From: Rhizobium sp. CB3090 | GTDB taxonomy: Bacteria; Pseudomonadota; Alphaproteobacteria; Rhizobiales; Rhizobiaceae | DNA: 64,000 nucleotides | Assembly: GCF_029714285.1 (NCBI RefSeq) | Contig: NZ_CP121665.1 | Coordinates: 124,001-188,000, forward strand | Direction: 5' to 3' | Shown: in pieces, positions 40,094 through 49,654 of the stretch | Layout: every line of letters begins with the position of its first letter | Position numbering within the stretch: position 1 is the first letter of the stretch | The notes under the pieces: generated by a model | The model's input: only the letters and a program-made list of their open reading frames with translations | Databases searched by the model: none | Told to the model about the DNA's origin: nothing | Made by a program: the position numbers and the translations under genes

Positions 40094-40879
40094 ATGCTCA
40101 AAATCATAAAGATCTTGGCGCTTGGCGTCGCGATCGCCACGCTGACTGTCACCGGCGCACAATCCCAAGATCACGATCTCAAACCGACAATCGTTCTCGT
40201 TCATGGCGCCTTTGCTGAATCGTCGAGCTGGGATGCTGTGATCACCCGTCTGACGAAGGATGGCTATGTGGCGATCGCGGCGGCCAACCCGCTTCGCGGC
40301 GTCGCATCGGATGCCGCATCCGTCGCATCCGTCGTCCGTGCGATCCACGGACCGGTGATCCTGGTGGGCCATTCCTATGGCGGACCGGTCATCACCGAAG
40401 CTGCGAACGGCAGTCCGAACGTGAAAGCCCTTGTTTATGTCGCAGGTTTCATGCCGGACACCGGCGAATCCAGCGCCACCCTATCGGGAAAATTCCCGGG
40501 TAGCACGCTTGCCGACACGCTTGCGCCGGTGACGCTGCCAGACGGCAAACAAGACCTCTACATTCAACGGTCCAAGTTTCAACTCCAGTTCGCTGCGGAC
40601 GTTCCAGACGACAAGGCCGCGCTGATGGCTTCGACGCAGCGGCCCGTCGCCCAGGCTGCGCTCGCCGAACCCTCCGGGGTCGCGTCGTGGAAGCTGCTGC
40701 CGTCCTACATGATCTACGGATCTTCCGATCGCAGCATTCCGCCGGCGGTTATGCAATTCATGGCCTCGCGGGCACACGCCGTGAAGACCGTTGTGATCGA
40801 CGGGGCCTCGCACGCAGTCCCGGTGTCACATCCCAGCGAAGTCGCCGCTCTCATCGAAGAGGCGGCATCCGCCCAGTGA
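40094..40879 (+). CDS. Secreted alpha/beta hydrolase (paralogue A)
   Basis: Protein of 261 residues with a signal peptide (about 1-25, ILALGVAIATLTVTGAQSQ). Oxyanion loop LVHGAFAESSSWD, nucleophile elbow VGHSYGGPVI (Ser), and the His at IDGASHAVPVSHP. The family is the secreted RutD/EstA-like esterase group annotated as alpha/beta hydrolase. AGGAG seven bases before ATG 40094. A close paralogue lies at 59072-59848 (shared LVHGAFA(E/D)SSSW, ANPLRGV, GHSYGG, AGKFPGSTL). No substrate is apparent; the neighbours suggest ester or lactone turnover. Confidence 0.92.
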   Translation: MLKIIKILALGVAIATLTVTGAQSQDHDLKPTIVLVHGAFAESSSWDAVITRLTKDGYVAIAAANPLRGVASDAASVASVVRAIHGPVILVGHSYGGPVITEAANGSPNVKALVYVAGFMPDTGESSATLSGKFPGSTLADTLAPVTLPDGKQDLYIQRSKFQLQFAADVPDDKAALMASTQRPVAQAALAEPSGVASWKLLPSYMIYGSSDRSIPPAVMQFMASRAHAVKTVVIDGASHAVPVSHPSEVAALIEEAASAQ

Positions 40880-41111
40880 CTGGCCGCATTGTCGGTCTTG
40901 AGGCTCCTCCTCAAATGAAATTGCGGGCACGGTTCCTGGCGCCGCTCTGCCGGCATCCGGGCGAAACGCACCACCGACAATCCGAACAAGGTGGCCCCAT
41001 CTAAAGCAAGCCCGATCCGTCCCATTTCATACCATTGTTGCGAAAACCGGCGCATCAAACAATGCGCCGGCCATCCATCTCCAAATACTGTTCGACCCTA
41101 CCGAGTAACGG
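40880..41111. other. Convergent gap, nothing recognised
   Basis: About 230 bases between two converging genes with no supported feature. Confidence 0.4.
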
Positions 41112-42041
41112 TCAGTAGTCCCACCAGGCCGGCACCCAGCGGAAGAGGTCCCCGGCTGCAGCGACGCGACCCACGGATGGGAAGGGCATGTGCGTCGAGA
41201 TCAGCCAGGAGCCCGTATCTGCAAGTTCGCGCATGAGACGGAGTCGAACGCGCGTGGCTTCTTCCGGATCATGTTCGAAACCGTTGTGCCATTCCGGATG
41301 ATCGAACGATACCGGGAAGATCGCATCGCCGCCGAACATCAGGCGATCCTTGCCGGACTTCACCCGAACGACGCTATGTCCAGGTGTGTGACCGCCAGTA
41401 CGGGTTACGGAAACGCCGGGAGCCACTTCAGCCTCGTCCTTGAAGGTGCGGATGTGGCTGCCGTAGACATTCATGAAGTCGAGCGATGCCTTGCGGGCGA
41501 GTGCCGCGAGCGTCGGTGGCATGGCAGTGCGGGAGAAATCGGGCGACTTCCAGAATTCGGTTTCGGCGGCGCAGACGTGCACGCAGAGATCGGGACGCAA
41601 CTTCTCCTTCACACCTTCGGCAAGAAGGCCACCGACGTGGTCGAAATGCATGTGGGTCAATACGACATCCGTAACAGATCCGAGATCGATACCCGCGGCT
41701 TCCAGCCGATGCACGAATTGCCCTGCGCGCGGAAAGTCCGGATATTCCTCGCCGAGGCCGCTGTCGATAAGCATCGTCTGCTTTCCTGTGCGGACGACCA
41801 CGGCATTGAGTGCCCAGTCGAAGGCCTCCTTCGAAAGAAATTGACTATCCAACCAAGCCCCGCGGACGGAAGGGTCAGCATTGGTTGCCATCGATTCAGC
41901 CGGCGGCGTCAGGACACCGTCGCTGATCACCATGACGTCGATATCACCGACCTGTACTGCGTAGCGCGACGGAACCCGTTCGTCAGGTCCGGGCTTGGCT
42001 TGCTGATCCACCGGTCGTGATGTTGCCTCTACGTTCGACAT
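41112..42041 (-). CDS. Metallo-beta-lactamase-fold hydrolase (paralogue B)
   Basis: Protein of 309 residues, paralogous to the one at 38090-39058. Zinc motif VVLTHMHFDHVGG, RTGGHTPGHS, MFGGDAIF and the final STHMPFPSVGRVAA. Start at 42041 (MSNVEATSRPVDQQ); the frame is open much further upstream but that part lacks family sequence. The two copies differ by a Met/Phe in the zinc motif and in the loop after the second strand. Their tandem presence, separated by an AhpD-like and a hydrolase gene, points to a local duplication. Confidence 0.92.
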   Translation of the reverse strand: MSNVEATSRPVDQQAKPGPDERVPSRYAVQVGDIDVMVISDGVLTPPAESMATNADPSVRGAWLDSQFLSKEAFDWALNAVVVRTGKQTMLIDSGLGEEYPDFPRAGQFVHRLEAAGIDLGSVTDVVLTHMHFDHVGGLLAEGVKEKLRPDLCVHVCAAETEFWKSPDFSRTAMPPTLAALARKASLDFMNVYGSHIRTFKDEAEVAPGVSVTRTGGHTPGHSVVRVKSGKDRLMFGGDAIFPVSFDHPEWHNGFEHDPEEATRVRLRLMRELADTGSWLISTHMPFPSVGRVAAAGDLFRWVPAWWDY

Positions 42042-42449
42042 AATACGCTCCAGTTGTAAGTTTGACGCGTGGCAATCAAGAGCCACATGGCTGAACCTAA
42101 GGGCGCGAGTGTTGCCGGTCGAGTTATGCGCGGGTACGGGTGGTGCAATCCAAAGGATTGCACCCCATGACGTTTCGGACATGAGGGCGGTCGAATCGCT
42201 TCCTGCACCGTACGGACAATCTCCGAGATAACGCCCTCTACTATTCCGGCGACGATACCTTGATCCCACCGGCATATGGCGGTCGTTGAATCGCCGTCGC
42301 TCGCCATCAAGGCCGACAAACCGGCTAGCTAGTCGTTCGATGCGATCACCTAAACTTTCGCACAGTCCGCAGATGCTTTCGGCCAATAGTTTTCCGGGCC
42401 GCCGGTCGCCATCCTCGTTCGCATTTCAATCATCGGGAAAGATAAAAAT
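42042..42449. other. Divergent promoter region, about 400 bases
   Basis: Between divergent MBL and haloperoxidase genes. Holds the promoters of both; no recognisable operator or small gene. Confidence 0.45.
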
Positions 42450-43430
42450 ATGCAGGACATATCAAACGCCTCGGCTATCGGCATCTCGCGCCGCGCCGCG
42501 CTGCTAAGCGGCCTCACCGCCGGTATCGCAGTGGGCTTGCCCGCGGTTGCCGCCGCAAAGACTGCGAAGCAGCCTCTCCCCGCCACCATCAACACCGGAA
42601 AGCACGCAATGAGCACGATCACCGCCAAGGACGGCACCGAAATCTACTATAAGGACTGGGGGACCGGCCCGGTCGTCACCTTCTCGCACGGCTGGCCTCT
42701 GAATTCCGATGCCTGGGACGGCCAGATGCTGTTCCTCGCCCAGCAGGGCTTCCGCGTTGTGGCACACGATCGCCGCGGCCATGGACGCTCCAGCCAGCCG
42801 ACGTCGGGCAATGACATGAACGGATACGCCGACGATCTGGCTGCCGTTATCGAGGCGCTGGACCTCAGGGACGCAACGCTGATCGGCCACTCCACCGGCG
42901 GCGGCGAGGTCGCCCGCTATATCGGCCGGCATGGCACGAAGCGTGTCGCCAAGGCCGTCCTCATCGGCGCCGTGCCGCCGGTCATGGTCAAATCGGCGGC
43001 CAATCCGGAAGGCCTGCCGATCGAGGTGTTCGACGCGATCCGCGCCGGTCTCGTCAGGGATCGTTCACAGTTCTACCGAGACTTTGCCCTGCCATTCTAC
43101 GGCGTCAATCGATCGGGCTCGAGCGTCTCCCAAGGCACTCTCGACCAGTTCTGGCGCTTGAGCATGCAGGCCGGCCTGCTCAACGCCTATGAATGCGTCA
43201 AGGCATTCTCCGAAACCGACTTCACGGAAGACCTGCGGAAGTTCGACGTGCCGACGCTCGTCCTGCATGGCGAAGACGACCAGATCGTTCCGATCAAGGA
43301 TTCCGCCGTCAAATCCGCGCGGCTGATCAAGGGTGCCAAGGAGATCTACTATCCCGGCGCGCCGCATGGCATCACCGCCACCCATCAGGACCGGGTCAAC
43401 GCCGACCTGCTCGCCTTCCTCAAGGCTTGA
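42450..43430 (+). CDS. Tat-exported alpha/beta hydrolase (non-heme haloperoxidase type)
   Basis: Protein of 326 residues. N-terminal twin-arginine signal ([11 protein letters not shown]14-R15, then a hydrophobic stretch to about 38), and a hydrolase domain starting at [18 protein letters not shown] near residue 53. Oxyanion loop [12 protein letters not shown], nucleophile elbow [14 protein letters not shown], acid in [10 protein letters not shown], His in [11 protein letters not shown]. This is the cofactor-free chloroperoxidase / esterase family; the internal MSTI suggests that the leader was added to a normally cytoplasmic enzyme. Peroxidase activity depends on organic acid and may be incidental; esterase activity is more likely (family knowledge). 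Start ATG 42450 with GGAAAG 11 bases before it. Confidence 0.93.
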   Translation: MQDISNASAIGISRRAALLSGLTAGIAVGLPAVAAAKTAKQPLPATINTGKHAMSTITAKDGTEIYYKDWGTGPVVTFSHGWPLNSDAWDGQMLFLAQQGFRVVAHDRRGHGRSSQPTSGNDMNGYADDLAAVIEALDLRDATLIGHSTGGGEVARYIGRHGTKRVAKAVLIGAVPPVMVKSAANPEGLPIEVFDAIRAGLVRDRSQFYRDFALPFYGVNRSGSSVSQGTLDQFWRLSMQAGLLNAYECVKAFSETDFTEDLRKFDVPTLVLHGEDDQIVPIKDSAVKSARLIKGAKEIYYPGAPHGITATHQDRVNADLLAFLKA

Positions 43431-43549
43431 GCTGGCCACGGCTCGTGGAGCAAGCCGCCCGGCTCCGCAAGCCGTCCTGAACTGGCGCGGCCTTGCCGCG
43501 CCAGTTCGTCGATCCCATTCCATCATCACCTTTTCGGAGGTCAGCCAAC

Positions 43550-44408
43550 ATGCCGAAGACTTGGCTCATAACCGGCAGTGCCGGCGGGATCGGCCGAAGC
43601 ACGGCCGAACTCGTGCTCGCACGCGGCGACAACCTCATCGCAACGGCCCGCAACATCGACCGCCTTCTCGACCTTGCGCGCCGCTACGAGGAGCATGCTG
43701 AACTCATCGCACTCGATGTGACGGACTTGACGGCATCGCACGGTGCAGTCAAAACCGCGGTGGAACGGTTCGGATGCCTCGACGTGCTGGTGAACAACGC
43801 CGGCTATGCGCATCTCAGCCCTTTCGAACAGGTCTCTGAAGATGATTTCAGAGCGGAGATCGACACCAATTTCTACGGCGTGGTCAATCTGACGCGCGCG
43901 GCACTCCCCGTGATGCGCCAGCAAAAATCGGGACATATCATCAACATCTCGTCCAGCTCGGCGCGCTTCGGCAGTCCCGGTTCCACCGCCTATAGCGCGG
44001 CGAAATGGGCGGTGAGCGGCTTTACCGCTTCGCTCGCCAAGGAAGTCAAGCCGTTCGGCGTCAAGGCCGTCGCCATTGAGCCGGGCAGCATCCGCACAAA
44101 CTGGACACGGGTCGCCCGCAGCCATGTCCCGCCGCTGCTGCCGGAATACGAACCGACCATCGGCGCGATCATGAGGATGACGGAGGGCTATGCCGGCACC
44201 GAGCCCGGCGATCCCGACAAGGTGGCCGCTGTCATCTTCAATCTTTCACGCCTCGACGATTTGCCGGAACAGCTCGTCCTCGGAAGCGACGCGTTGGCGA
44301 ATTGCCCAGAACGATGCGGTCCGATCGACGGCCGCACTCCAGTGGAACGAGTTCAGCCGGTCGACAGACTTCCACGAGGATGCCATGCCCTTGCGGCTTT
44401 TGGACTGA
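43550..44408 (+). pseudogene. SDR-family oxidoreductase with C-terminal frameshift (copy A)
   Basis: Classical SDR. Start ATG 43550 after TCGGAGG. Motifs: TGSAGGIGR (NADP loop), NNAGYAHLSPFEQ, active-site S in NISSSSARFGS and YSAAK. In frame until VLGSDALA near residue 252; there the frame is shifted (2 bases missing or 1 added, about 44301-44305). The next frame carries the natural end RIAQNDAVRSTAALQWNEFS and RSTDFHEDAMPLRLLD to a stop at 44408, while the shifted frame runs on to 45157 across the next gene's start. The catalytic core is intact. Paralogue of the SDR at 59932-60773, which also has a frameshift. Confidence 0.85.
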
Positions 44409-44573
44409 GACAGGAACCAAGCGACGGCATTCCCGTGAATACATGGATTTCCATAAGTTGCGGCCGCGCGGTGGCGCGAATAGTGTACGACTCTGGATCG
44501 CTGATGCTGCTATCGAGACTAGCCGCTCGATATGCCGGCGCCGCCAAGCTGATATTCCCTGCAGGAGCCGCCG

Positions 44574-47500
44574 ATGACGCGTGTCTGGTCGTACCGCCCC
44601 CAACTCCTGCACCTAGGTCTGTTTTTTGCAGCCTACGTCCTGGGTTGCGGCTTCGCACAGGCACTTGCAATCGTACCTGGAACTGGCATTTCCATATGGC
44701 CACCGAGCGGGCTTTTCATTGCAACGCTTATGCTCGCACCCAAGCAGAGCTGGCCGTGGTGGGTGTTGGTCGGCGGCCTCGGAGAGCTATTCGGCAATGT
44801 CCTGTGGTTCCACAGCCCGCTGCCCGCCGCCATTCTGATTTATGCCGGCAACGCGCTCGAAGCCATGGTCGGCGCATGGCTCGTAAACAAGGCTTTGGGT
44901 CGGCCGGTTCGGCTGGAAACCCTACGGGAAGTCCTTGTATTCATCGCGTTAGGCGCCGGAGTTGCCCCGCTGGTGAGCGCGACGGTCGGAAGTGCGACGC
45001 TGGCGTGGTTCGGCATATTTTCGCAAACCTTCCTAGGCGCGTGGCCTCTCTGGTGGATCGGGGATGCCACTGGGGTCCTGATCGTCGGGCCCCTCGCGTT
45101 GGTCGTGATCCAGAACTGGAGCAGCAAGGCCAAGCTATCTGTTGCGCGGTGGCTTGAAGCATGCGTCGTGGGACTTATTCTTCTCGGCGTCGCGGCCCTT
45201 TCGCTCGGCGGCTATCTGCCCTTCGCCTATATCGTCATGCCGCCACTGCTTTGGGCCGCGGTGCGTTTCGAATTCAAGGGGGCTGCCGTTACTCTCGCCC
45301 TCCTCGCACTCATAACCGCGATCTTCACGATATCCGGCGCCAGCCAGTTCGCCGGAAATCCCGAGAGCCAGCGCCATAACCAGATCATGCTGCAACTCTT
45401 CTTGGCGATCTCGGCATTTTCGGCTCTGATCATTGCCGCCATATCGCGGCAGCACCAGCTCGCCTTGCTGACATTGCGTCAGAGTGTGGAGGCCTTGCGC
45501 GACCGGGAGCGAGAGCTCTCGCAGATCGTGAACATGGTCCCAGTCCACATCAGACGGCTGACGCCCGAAGGCGAGCCGACCTTCTTCAACAAGCGCCTTG
45601 TGGATTTTTTTGGGCTTGATCTGCAACAGTTGAAGACGCCAGGCACAAGCCAGTTAGCGGCAAACATCGAGACTTTGGTCCACCCAGATGATGCGCCCGG
45701 TCTACTGCAGGCGGTGCGCCATGCTGTCGCAACAGGCGAGCCATACTCGATGAAGTATCGCATGCGCCGCTCGGATGGCGTCTATCGCTGGGTCGATGGC
45801 CGGGGGGAACCATTGCGAGACGAAGGCGGGAAGATCGTACAATGGTTTGCGATCTCGATCGACATCGATGACGAGGTACGGGCGCAGGAAGCGCTGCGAC
45901 AGAGCGAACAAAAGCTCCAGCAGCTCATCGACGCGGTGCCTGCTCTAATTTGGGCGACAACGTCGGATGGAATGCCATCCTACATCAACAAACGGTTCAG
46001 AGATGTAACGGGGGCCAGTCTGGCGGATATTACGGCACCTGACGGGTCGCCATCGCTCAGTGTCATTCATCCGGAGGATGCCGACGCGGCCCGGCAGGCC
46101 ATCCAGCATTCGTTCCGCACAGGCGATCCTTACATCCAAAGATATCGTCAGCGCCGAACCGACGGCACTTATCGCTGGACCGAGACGCGCGCAGAGCCGT
46201 TGCGGGACGATACCGGCACCATCCTGCAGTGGTACGGCGCCAGTGTCGATATCCACGATCTCGTGATCGCACAAGAGGCTTTGCAACAAAGCGAGCGCCG
46301 CTATCGCGACCTGTTTCACTATATGCCCATCGGGCTCGCCCAGGTGGATGCCGGAAAGCTGGTTCCGTTGTTCAAGGAGCTGCGGGCCGAGGCTATCACG
46401 GATCTCAAAGCCTATATCGACAAGCATCCCGAATTTCTGGCGCGCGCGCTCGAGGCTCTCGAAATCGAAGAAGCCAACCGTCACCTGACGGAAATGTTGG
46501 GAGCTAATGACCAGGAGGAGGTGCGGGGTCCTATCACTCGCTATTGGCAGCCAGGCCTCGCCACCATCCGCCGCGCCATAGAGTCGCGTTATCGCGGCGA
46601 GGAGGTCTTTCAAGAGGAAACCAAGGTGGCGCGAATGGACGGCAGCGTCATGCACGTCGTTTTCGCAACTGCCCGCCCCGGCGCCGTCGCCGACAAGAGC
46701 CTGGTCGGCTTCATTGACATCACCGAACGCAAGAAGGCCGAGGAGGCGTTGCGCAATCGGGAGCGGGAGCTCTCGCAGCTTGTGGACGCCCTGCCGGTCC
46801 ACATCTGGAGCTGGACGCCTGCTGGCGAGCTGGCCTACGTCAACAAACGATCTTTGGAGGACCTCGGCCTTTCCAAGGCGAACTTCGAAGATACCGTTCG
46901 GGTGGCGCAAAAGCTGGTTCATCCCGAAGATGCCCCCCATGTGCTGCGAGCATCAGCCAATTCTCTTAAAACTGGCGAGGCCTTCATGATGCGGTATCGC
47001 CGGCGTTGGAAAGATGGCAACTACCGCTGGATAGAGGCACGCGCGCAGCCTCTGCGCGATCAAGATGGAGCGATCGTTCACTGGTATCAGGTGTCCATCG
47101 ACATCGACGATCAGGTGCAGGCGGAAGAAGCGCTGAAGAGCAGCAAACGGCAATTGGAGCAGATGATCGACACCCTGCCGATCAACATCCTGAGCTTCGC
47201 TCCATCGCGCAGGATGACCTATGCGAGCAGACGATATCTGGACAATGTCGGTCCACCGACACCCGACATCGAGGACTTCGATTCGCTGGCGAGAGATTTG
47301 GCTCACCCTGAAGACTTTCCGATCATGTTTCAGAGAGCAAAGAATGGCTTCGCGACCGGCCAGCCTTTCATAAACCGGTTCCGCAGGCGCACCAAGGATG
47401 GAGCCTATCGGTGGATCGAAGCCCGCGCGCAGCCTCTGCTCGATGCCGATGGTGCGATCGTGCAATGGTACATAATCTCGATCGATATCGAAGATGAGAT

Positions 47501-48635
47501 GCTTGCGCAGGAGGCGTTGCGAGAAAGAGAACGCTTTCTTTGGCAATTGGTGGAAACGTTGCCGGCAATGATCGATTGCGCCGCGCCGAACGGCGAGCCA
47601 GTCTATCGCAGCCAGCAACTCCGGGAGTTCCTTGGCTACGAACTGGAAGACTTGGACGGCACGAAGAAATCACGGCTGAACGGCACGCTCGATGCAGGGG
47701 TGCACCCAGAGGATCTTGCTGGGGTCAAGGAACAGTACGCCCGTTGCCTGTCGACCGGCGAGCCCTACGCGCGCAGGCACCGCTTGCGCCGGTTCGATGG
47801 CGAATATCGCTGGGTCGAGACGCGAGCCGCGCCGATGCGCGACAATGAAGGCGCAATCGTACAATGGAATGTGATCTGCCTGGATGTCGATGGCGAGGTC
47901 CGGATGCAGGAGGAGTTGCGCATGGCGCATGAAAGGCTGGCGCGCGCCAGCCAGGCTGCGAGCCTTGCCGAGCTTTCCGCGTCTATCGCACACGAGGTGA
48001 ATCAGCCTCTGGCGGCAATCGTCGCCAATTCGCATGCATGCTACCGCTGGCTATCGGCTGATCCCGTCAATGTCGAGCGTGCTAAGATCACCACTGAGCG
48101 CGTCATCCGCGATGCCAATTCGGCGGCGGAAGTCGTCAGCCGCGTCCGGGCGCTGTTCAAGCAATCCGTGGAGAATAGGATCAGCCTGTCGCTCTCCGGT
48201 GTTATCACGGAAGCGTGCAACCTGGTGGCGGGCGAGGCTTTGCGCCGTCGCATCCGGATCGACATCGACGTGGAAGACAAGCTTCCGCCCATGGCGGTCG
48301 ACCGCGTCCAGATCCAGCAGGTCCTGATCAATCTCATCCGCAATGGCATGGAGGCAATGGACGCCGTTGCGGGGGAAAAAACCATCGGCGTGCGCGCCCA
48401 TCGCGCGGGCAGCGAGGTGCAGACCGAAATAGGTGACCGGGGAGACGGCATCGAGTTCCCGGATCAGATCTTCGAACCTTTCTTCACGACGAAAGAGAAC
48501 GGAATGGGCATGGGTCTCGCTATCTGCCGTTCGATCGTCGAGGCGCATGGCGGGCGTTTATGGGCCGAGAAAAATGAACCGCGTGGCGCGCGGTTCATTT
48601 TCACCTTACCAACCGTGGGGAAAGCGGCGCCATGA
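44574..48635 (+). CDS. MASE1/multi-PAS hybrid-size sensor histidine kinase
   Basis: Very large kinase of 1353 residues. MASE1 membrane sensor at about 10-300 with eight helices (FAAYVLGCGFAQALAIVPGT, WPPSGLFIATLML). Then at least six PAS domains of about 125 residues each (starts near 310, 446, 575, 735, 855, 985). Each is followed by a PAC motif of the type YRW-ETRAEPLRD-G-I-QWYG; the third is degenerate, with a helical insertion (KELRAEAITDLKAYIDKHPE). HisKA box with H1140 in SIAHEVNQPLAAIVAN, N box NLIRNGMEAM, G boxes DRGDGIE and GMGMGLAICRSIVEAHGG. FixL/StyS-like. Ribosome site GGAG six bases before ATG 44574. The following FixJ-type regulator overlaps by ATGA, so they form an operon. Confidence 0.95.
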   Translation: MTRVWSYRPQLLHLGLFFAAYVLGCGFAQALAIVPGTGISIWPPSGLFIATLMLAPKQSWPWWVLVGGLGELFGNVLWFHSPLPAAILIYAGNALEAMVGAWLVNKALGRPVRLETLREVLVFIALGAGVAPLVSATVGSATLAWFGIFSQTFLGAWPLWWIGDATGVLIVGPLALVVIQNWSSKAKLSVARWLEACVVGLILLGVAALSLGGYLPFAYIVMPPLLWAAVRFEFKGAAVTLALLALITAIFTISGASQFAGNPESQRHNQIMLQLFLAISAFSALIIAAISRQHQLALLTLRQSVEALRDRERELSQIVNMVPVHIRRLTPEGEPTFFNKRLVDFFGLDLQQLKTPGTSQLAANIETLVHPDDAPGLLQAVRHAVATGEPYSMKYRMRRSDGVYRWVDGRGEPLRDEGGKIVQWFAISIDIDDEVRAQEALRQSEQKLQQLIDAVPALIWATTSDGMPSYINKRFRDVTGASLADITAPDGSPSLSVIHPEDADAARQAIQHSFRTGDPYIQRYRQRRTDGTYRWTETRAEPLRDDTGTILQWYGASVDIHDLVIAQEALQQSERRYRDLFHYMPIGLAQVDAGKLVPLFKELRAEAITDLKAYIDKHPEFLARALEALEIEEANRHLTEMLGANDQEEVRGPITRYWQPGLATIRRAIESRYRGEEVFQEETKVARMDGSVMHVVFATARPGAVADKSLVGFIDITERKKAEEALRNRERELSQLVDALPVHIWSWTPAGELAYVNKRSLEDLGLSKANFEDTVRVAQKLVHPEDAPHVLRASANSLKTGEAFMMRYRRRWKDGNYRWIEARAQPLRDQDGAIVHWYQVSIDIDDQVQAEEALKSSKRQLEQMIDTLPINILSFAPSRRMTYASRRYLDNVGPPTPDIEDFDSLARDLAHPEDFPIMFQRAKNGFATGQPFINRFRRRTKDGAYRWIEARAQPLLDADGAIVQWYIISIDIEDEMLAQEALRERERFLWQLVETLPAMIDCAAPNGEPVYRSQQLREFLGYELEDLDGTKKSRLNGTLDAGVHPEDLAGVKEQYARCLSTGEPYARRHRLRRFDGEYRWVETRAAPMRDNEGAIVQWNVICLDVDGEVRMQEELRMAHERLARASQAASLAELSASIAHEVNQPLAAIVANSHACYRWLSADPVNVERAKITTERVIRDANSAAEVVSRVRALFKQSVENRISLSLSGVITEACNLVAGEALRRRIRIDIDVEDKLPPMAVDRVQIQQVLINLIRNGMEAMDAVAGEKTIGVRAHRAGSEVQTEIGDRGDGIEFPDQIFEPFFTTKENGMGMGLAICRSIVEAHGGRLWAEKNEPRGARFIFTLPTVGKAAP

Positions 48636-49273
48636 CACCGGATGACTATGTTGTTTTCATCGTCGACGATGACGAGCGCATCAGGGAGGCGCTCGGCGAG
48701 CTCCTGGAGACTCACGGCATGCGCGCCATCGCCTTCGGTTCGGCGGGGGACTATGTCGACGCCGACAAGCCGGATCTGCCAGCCTGCCTGATACTCGACG
48801 TCGAACTGCCCGATATCAACGGCCTCGAACTGCAGCGGCAAATCGCCGAGGGCGATCATCCGCCGATCGTCTTCATCACCGGCCATGGCGACATCCCTTC
48901 CTCTGTGCGGGCGATCAAGCACGGCGCGGTGGATTTTCTCACCAAACCGTTCAGCGACGCGGACCTCATGGCCGCGGTTCACACCGCAATTTTCGAGGAT
49001 AGGCGAAAGCGATCGGAACGGGCTGAACTAAGCCTTCTGAAGCAGCGTTATCTCGAATTGACGCCACGCGAACGCGATGTGCTGCCGCTCGTGGTCAGCG
49101 GCCTGCTCAACAAGCAGGCGGCATCGCAACTCGGAATCAGCGAAGTGACACTGCAAATCCATCGGAGGAATGTAATGCAGAAAATGGCGGCGGCATCGCT
49201 CGCCGACCTCGTGCGCATAGCGGAGCGATTGGGAATACCGATCACCCATTCGCGTCGTGCGGGAGGAAATTGA
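48632..49273 (+). CDS. FixJ-type response regulator (receiver + LuxR HTH), first
   Basis: Protein of 213 residues. Receiver with D11-D13 acid cluster (IVDDDER), D56 in LILDVELPDINGLEL, Thr in FITGHGDIPSSVRA and Lys in FLTKPFSDA. LuxR-type HTH in the last 65 residues: TPRERDVLPLVVSGLLNKQA, ASQLGISEVTLQIHRRNVMQ. This is the FixJ/NarL family; the GHGDIP block is specific for FixJ-like proteins. It overlaps the stop of the kinase by ATGA and is the obvious partner. The target genes are unknown. Confidence 0.95.
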   Translation: MTPDDYVVFIVDDDERIREALGELLETHGMRAIAFGSAGDYVDADKPDLPACLILDVELPDINGLELQRQIAEGDHPPIVFITGHGDIPSSVRAIKHGAVDFLTKPFSDADLMAAVHTAIFEDRRKRSERAELSLLKQRYLELTPRERDVLPLVVSGLLNKQAASQLGISEVTLQIHRRNVMQKMAAASLADLVRIAERLGIPITHSRRAGGN

Positions 49274-49275
49274 GG

Positions 49276-49653
49276 ATGGAGAAGACAAGACCAATCGTCG
49301 CGGTAGTCGATGACGATGCGAGGCTGCTCGAATCGCTGGAGGAACTGCTGGAGTCCGCCGGCTATGAAGCTTGCTGTTTCCGGTCGGCTGAGCATCTGCT
49401 CGCCCGCGGCCTGTCGAACCTGGATTTGTTGATCACTGATATTGGCATGTCGGGCACGAACGGCTTTGAGCTTCGTGACACTGTCAACAAGGCGCGTCCG
49501 GAACTGCCGGTATTCCTCGTCACAGGCCGCCACGAGATCGCCGATCAGGGCCGTGCCAAAGGCATTGACGGCTTTTTTCGAAAACCATTCGATGCGCCTG
49601 CCCTACTCATCGCGATAGGGGAAGCTTTACAGAAATCGAGACATGGAGGGTGA
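49276..49653 (+). CDS. Single-domain response regulator
   Basis: Receiver only, 125 residues. Acidic cluster in VVDDDAR, phospho-acceptor D55 in LLITDIGMSGTNGFEL, VFLVTGRHEIADQGRA, Lys in GFFRKPFDA. Lacks an output domain. It could act as a phosphate sink or feed the phosphorelay between the large kinase and the regulators on either side (inference). ATG 49276 with GAGGAAATTGAGG; a TTG six bases earlier overlaps the preceding stop. Three response regulators in a row after one kinase are unusual. Confidence 0.93.
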   Translation: MEKTRPIVAVVDDDARLLESLEELLESAGYEACCFRSAEHLLARGLSNLDLLITDIGMSGTNGFELRDTVNKARPELPVFLVTGRHEIADQGRAKGIDGFFRKPFDAPALLIAIGEALQKSRHGG

Positions 49654-49654
49654 C

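Noticed and set aside
43493..45157. Single 554-residue protein spanning the SDR and the start of the large kinase
   Set aside because: The part after about residue 270 is out of frame with both the natural SDR end and the MASE1 domain; it is produced by a frameshift.
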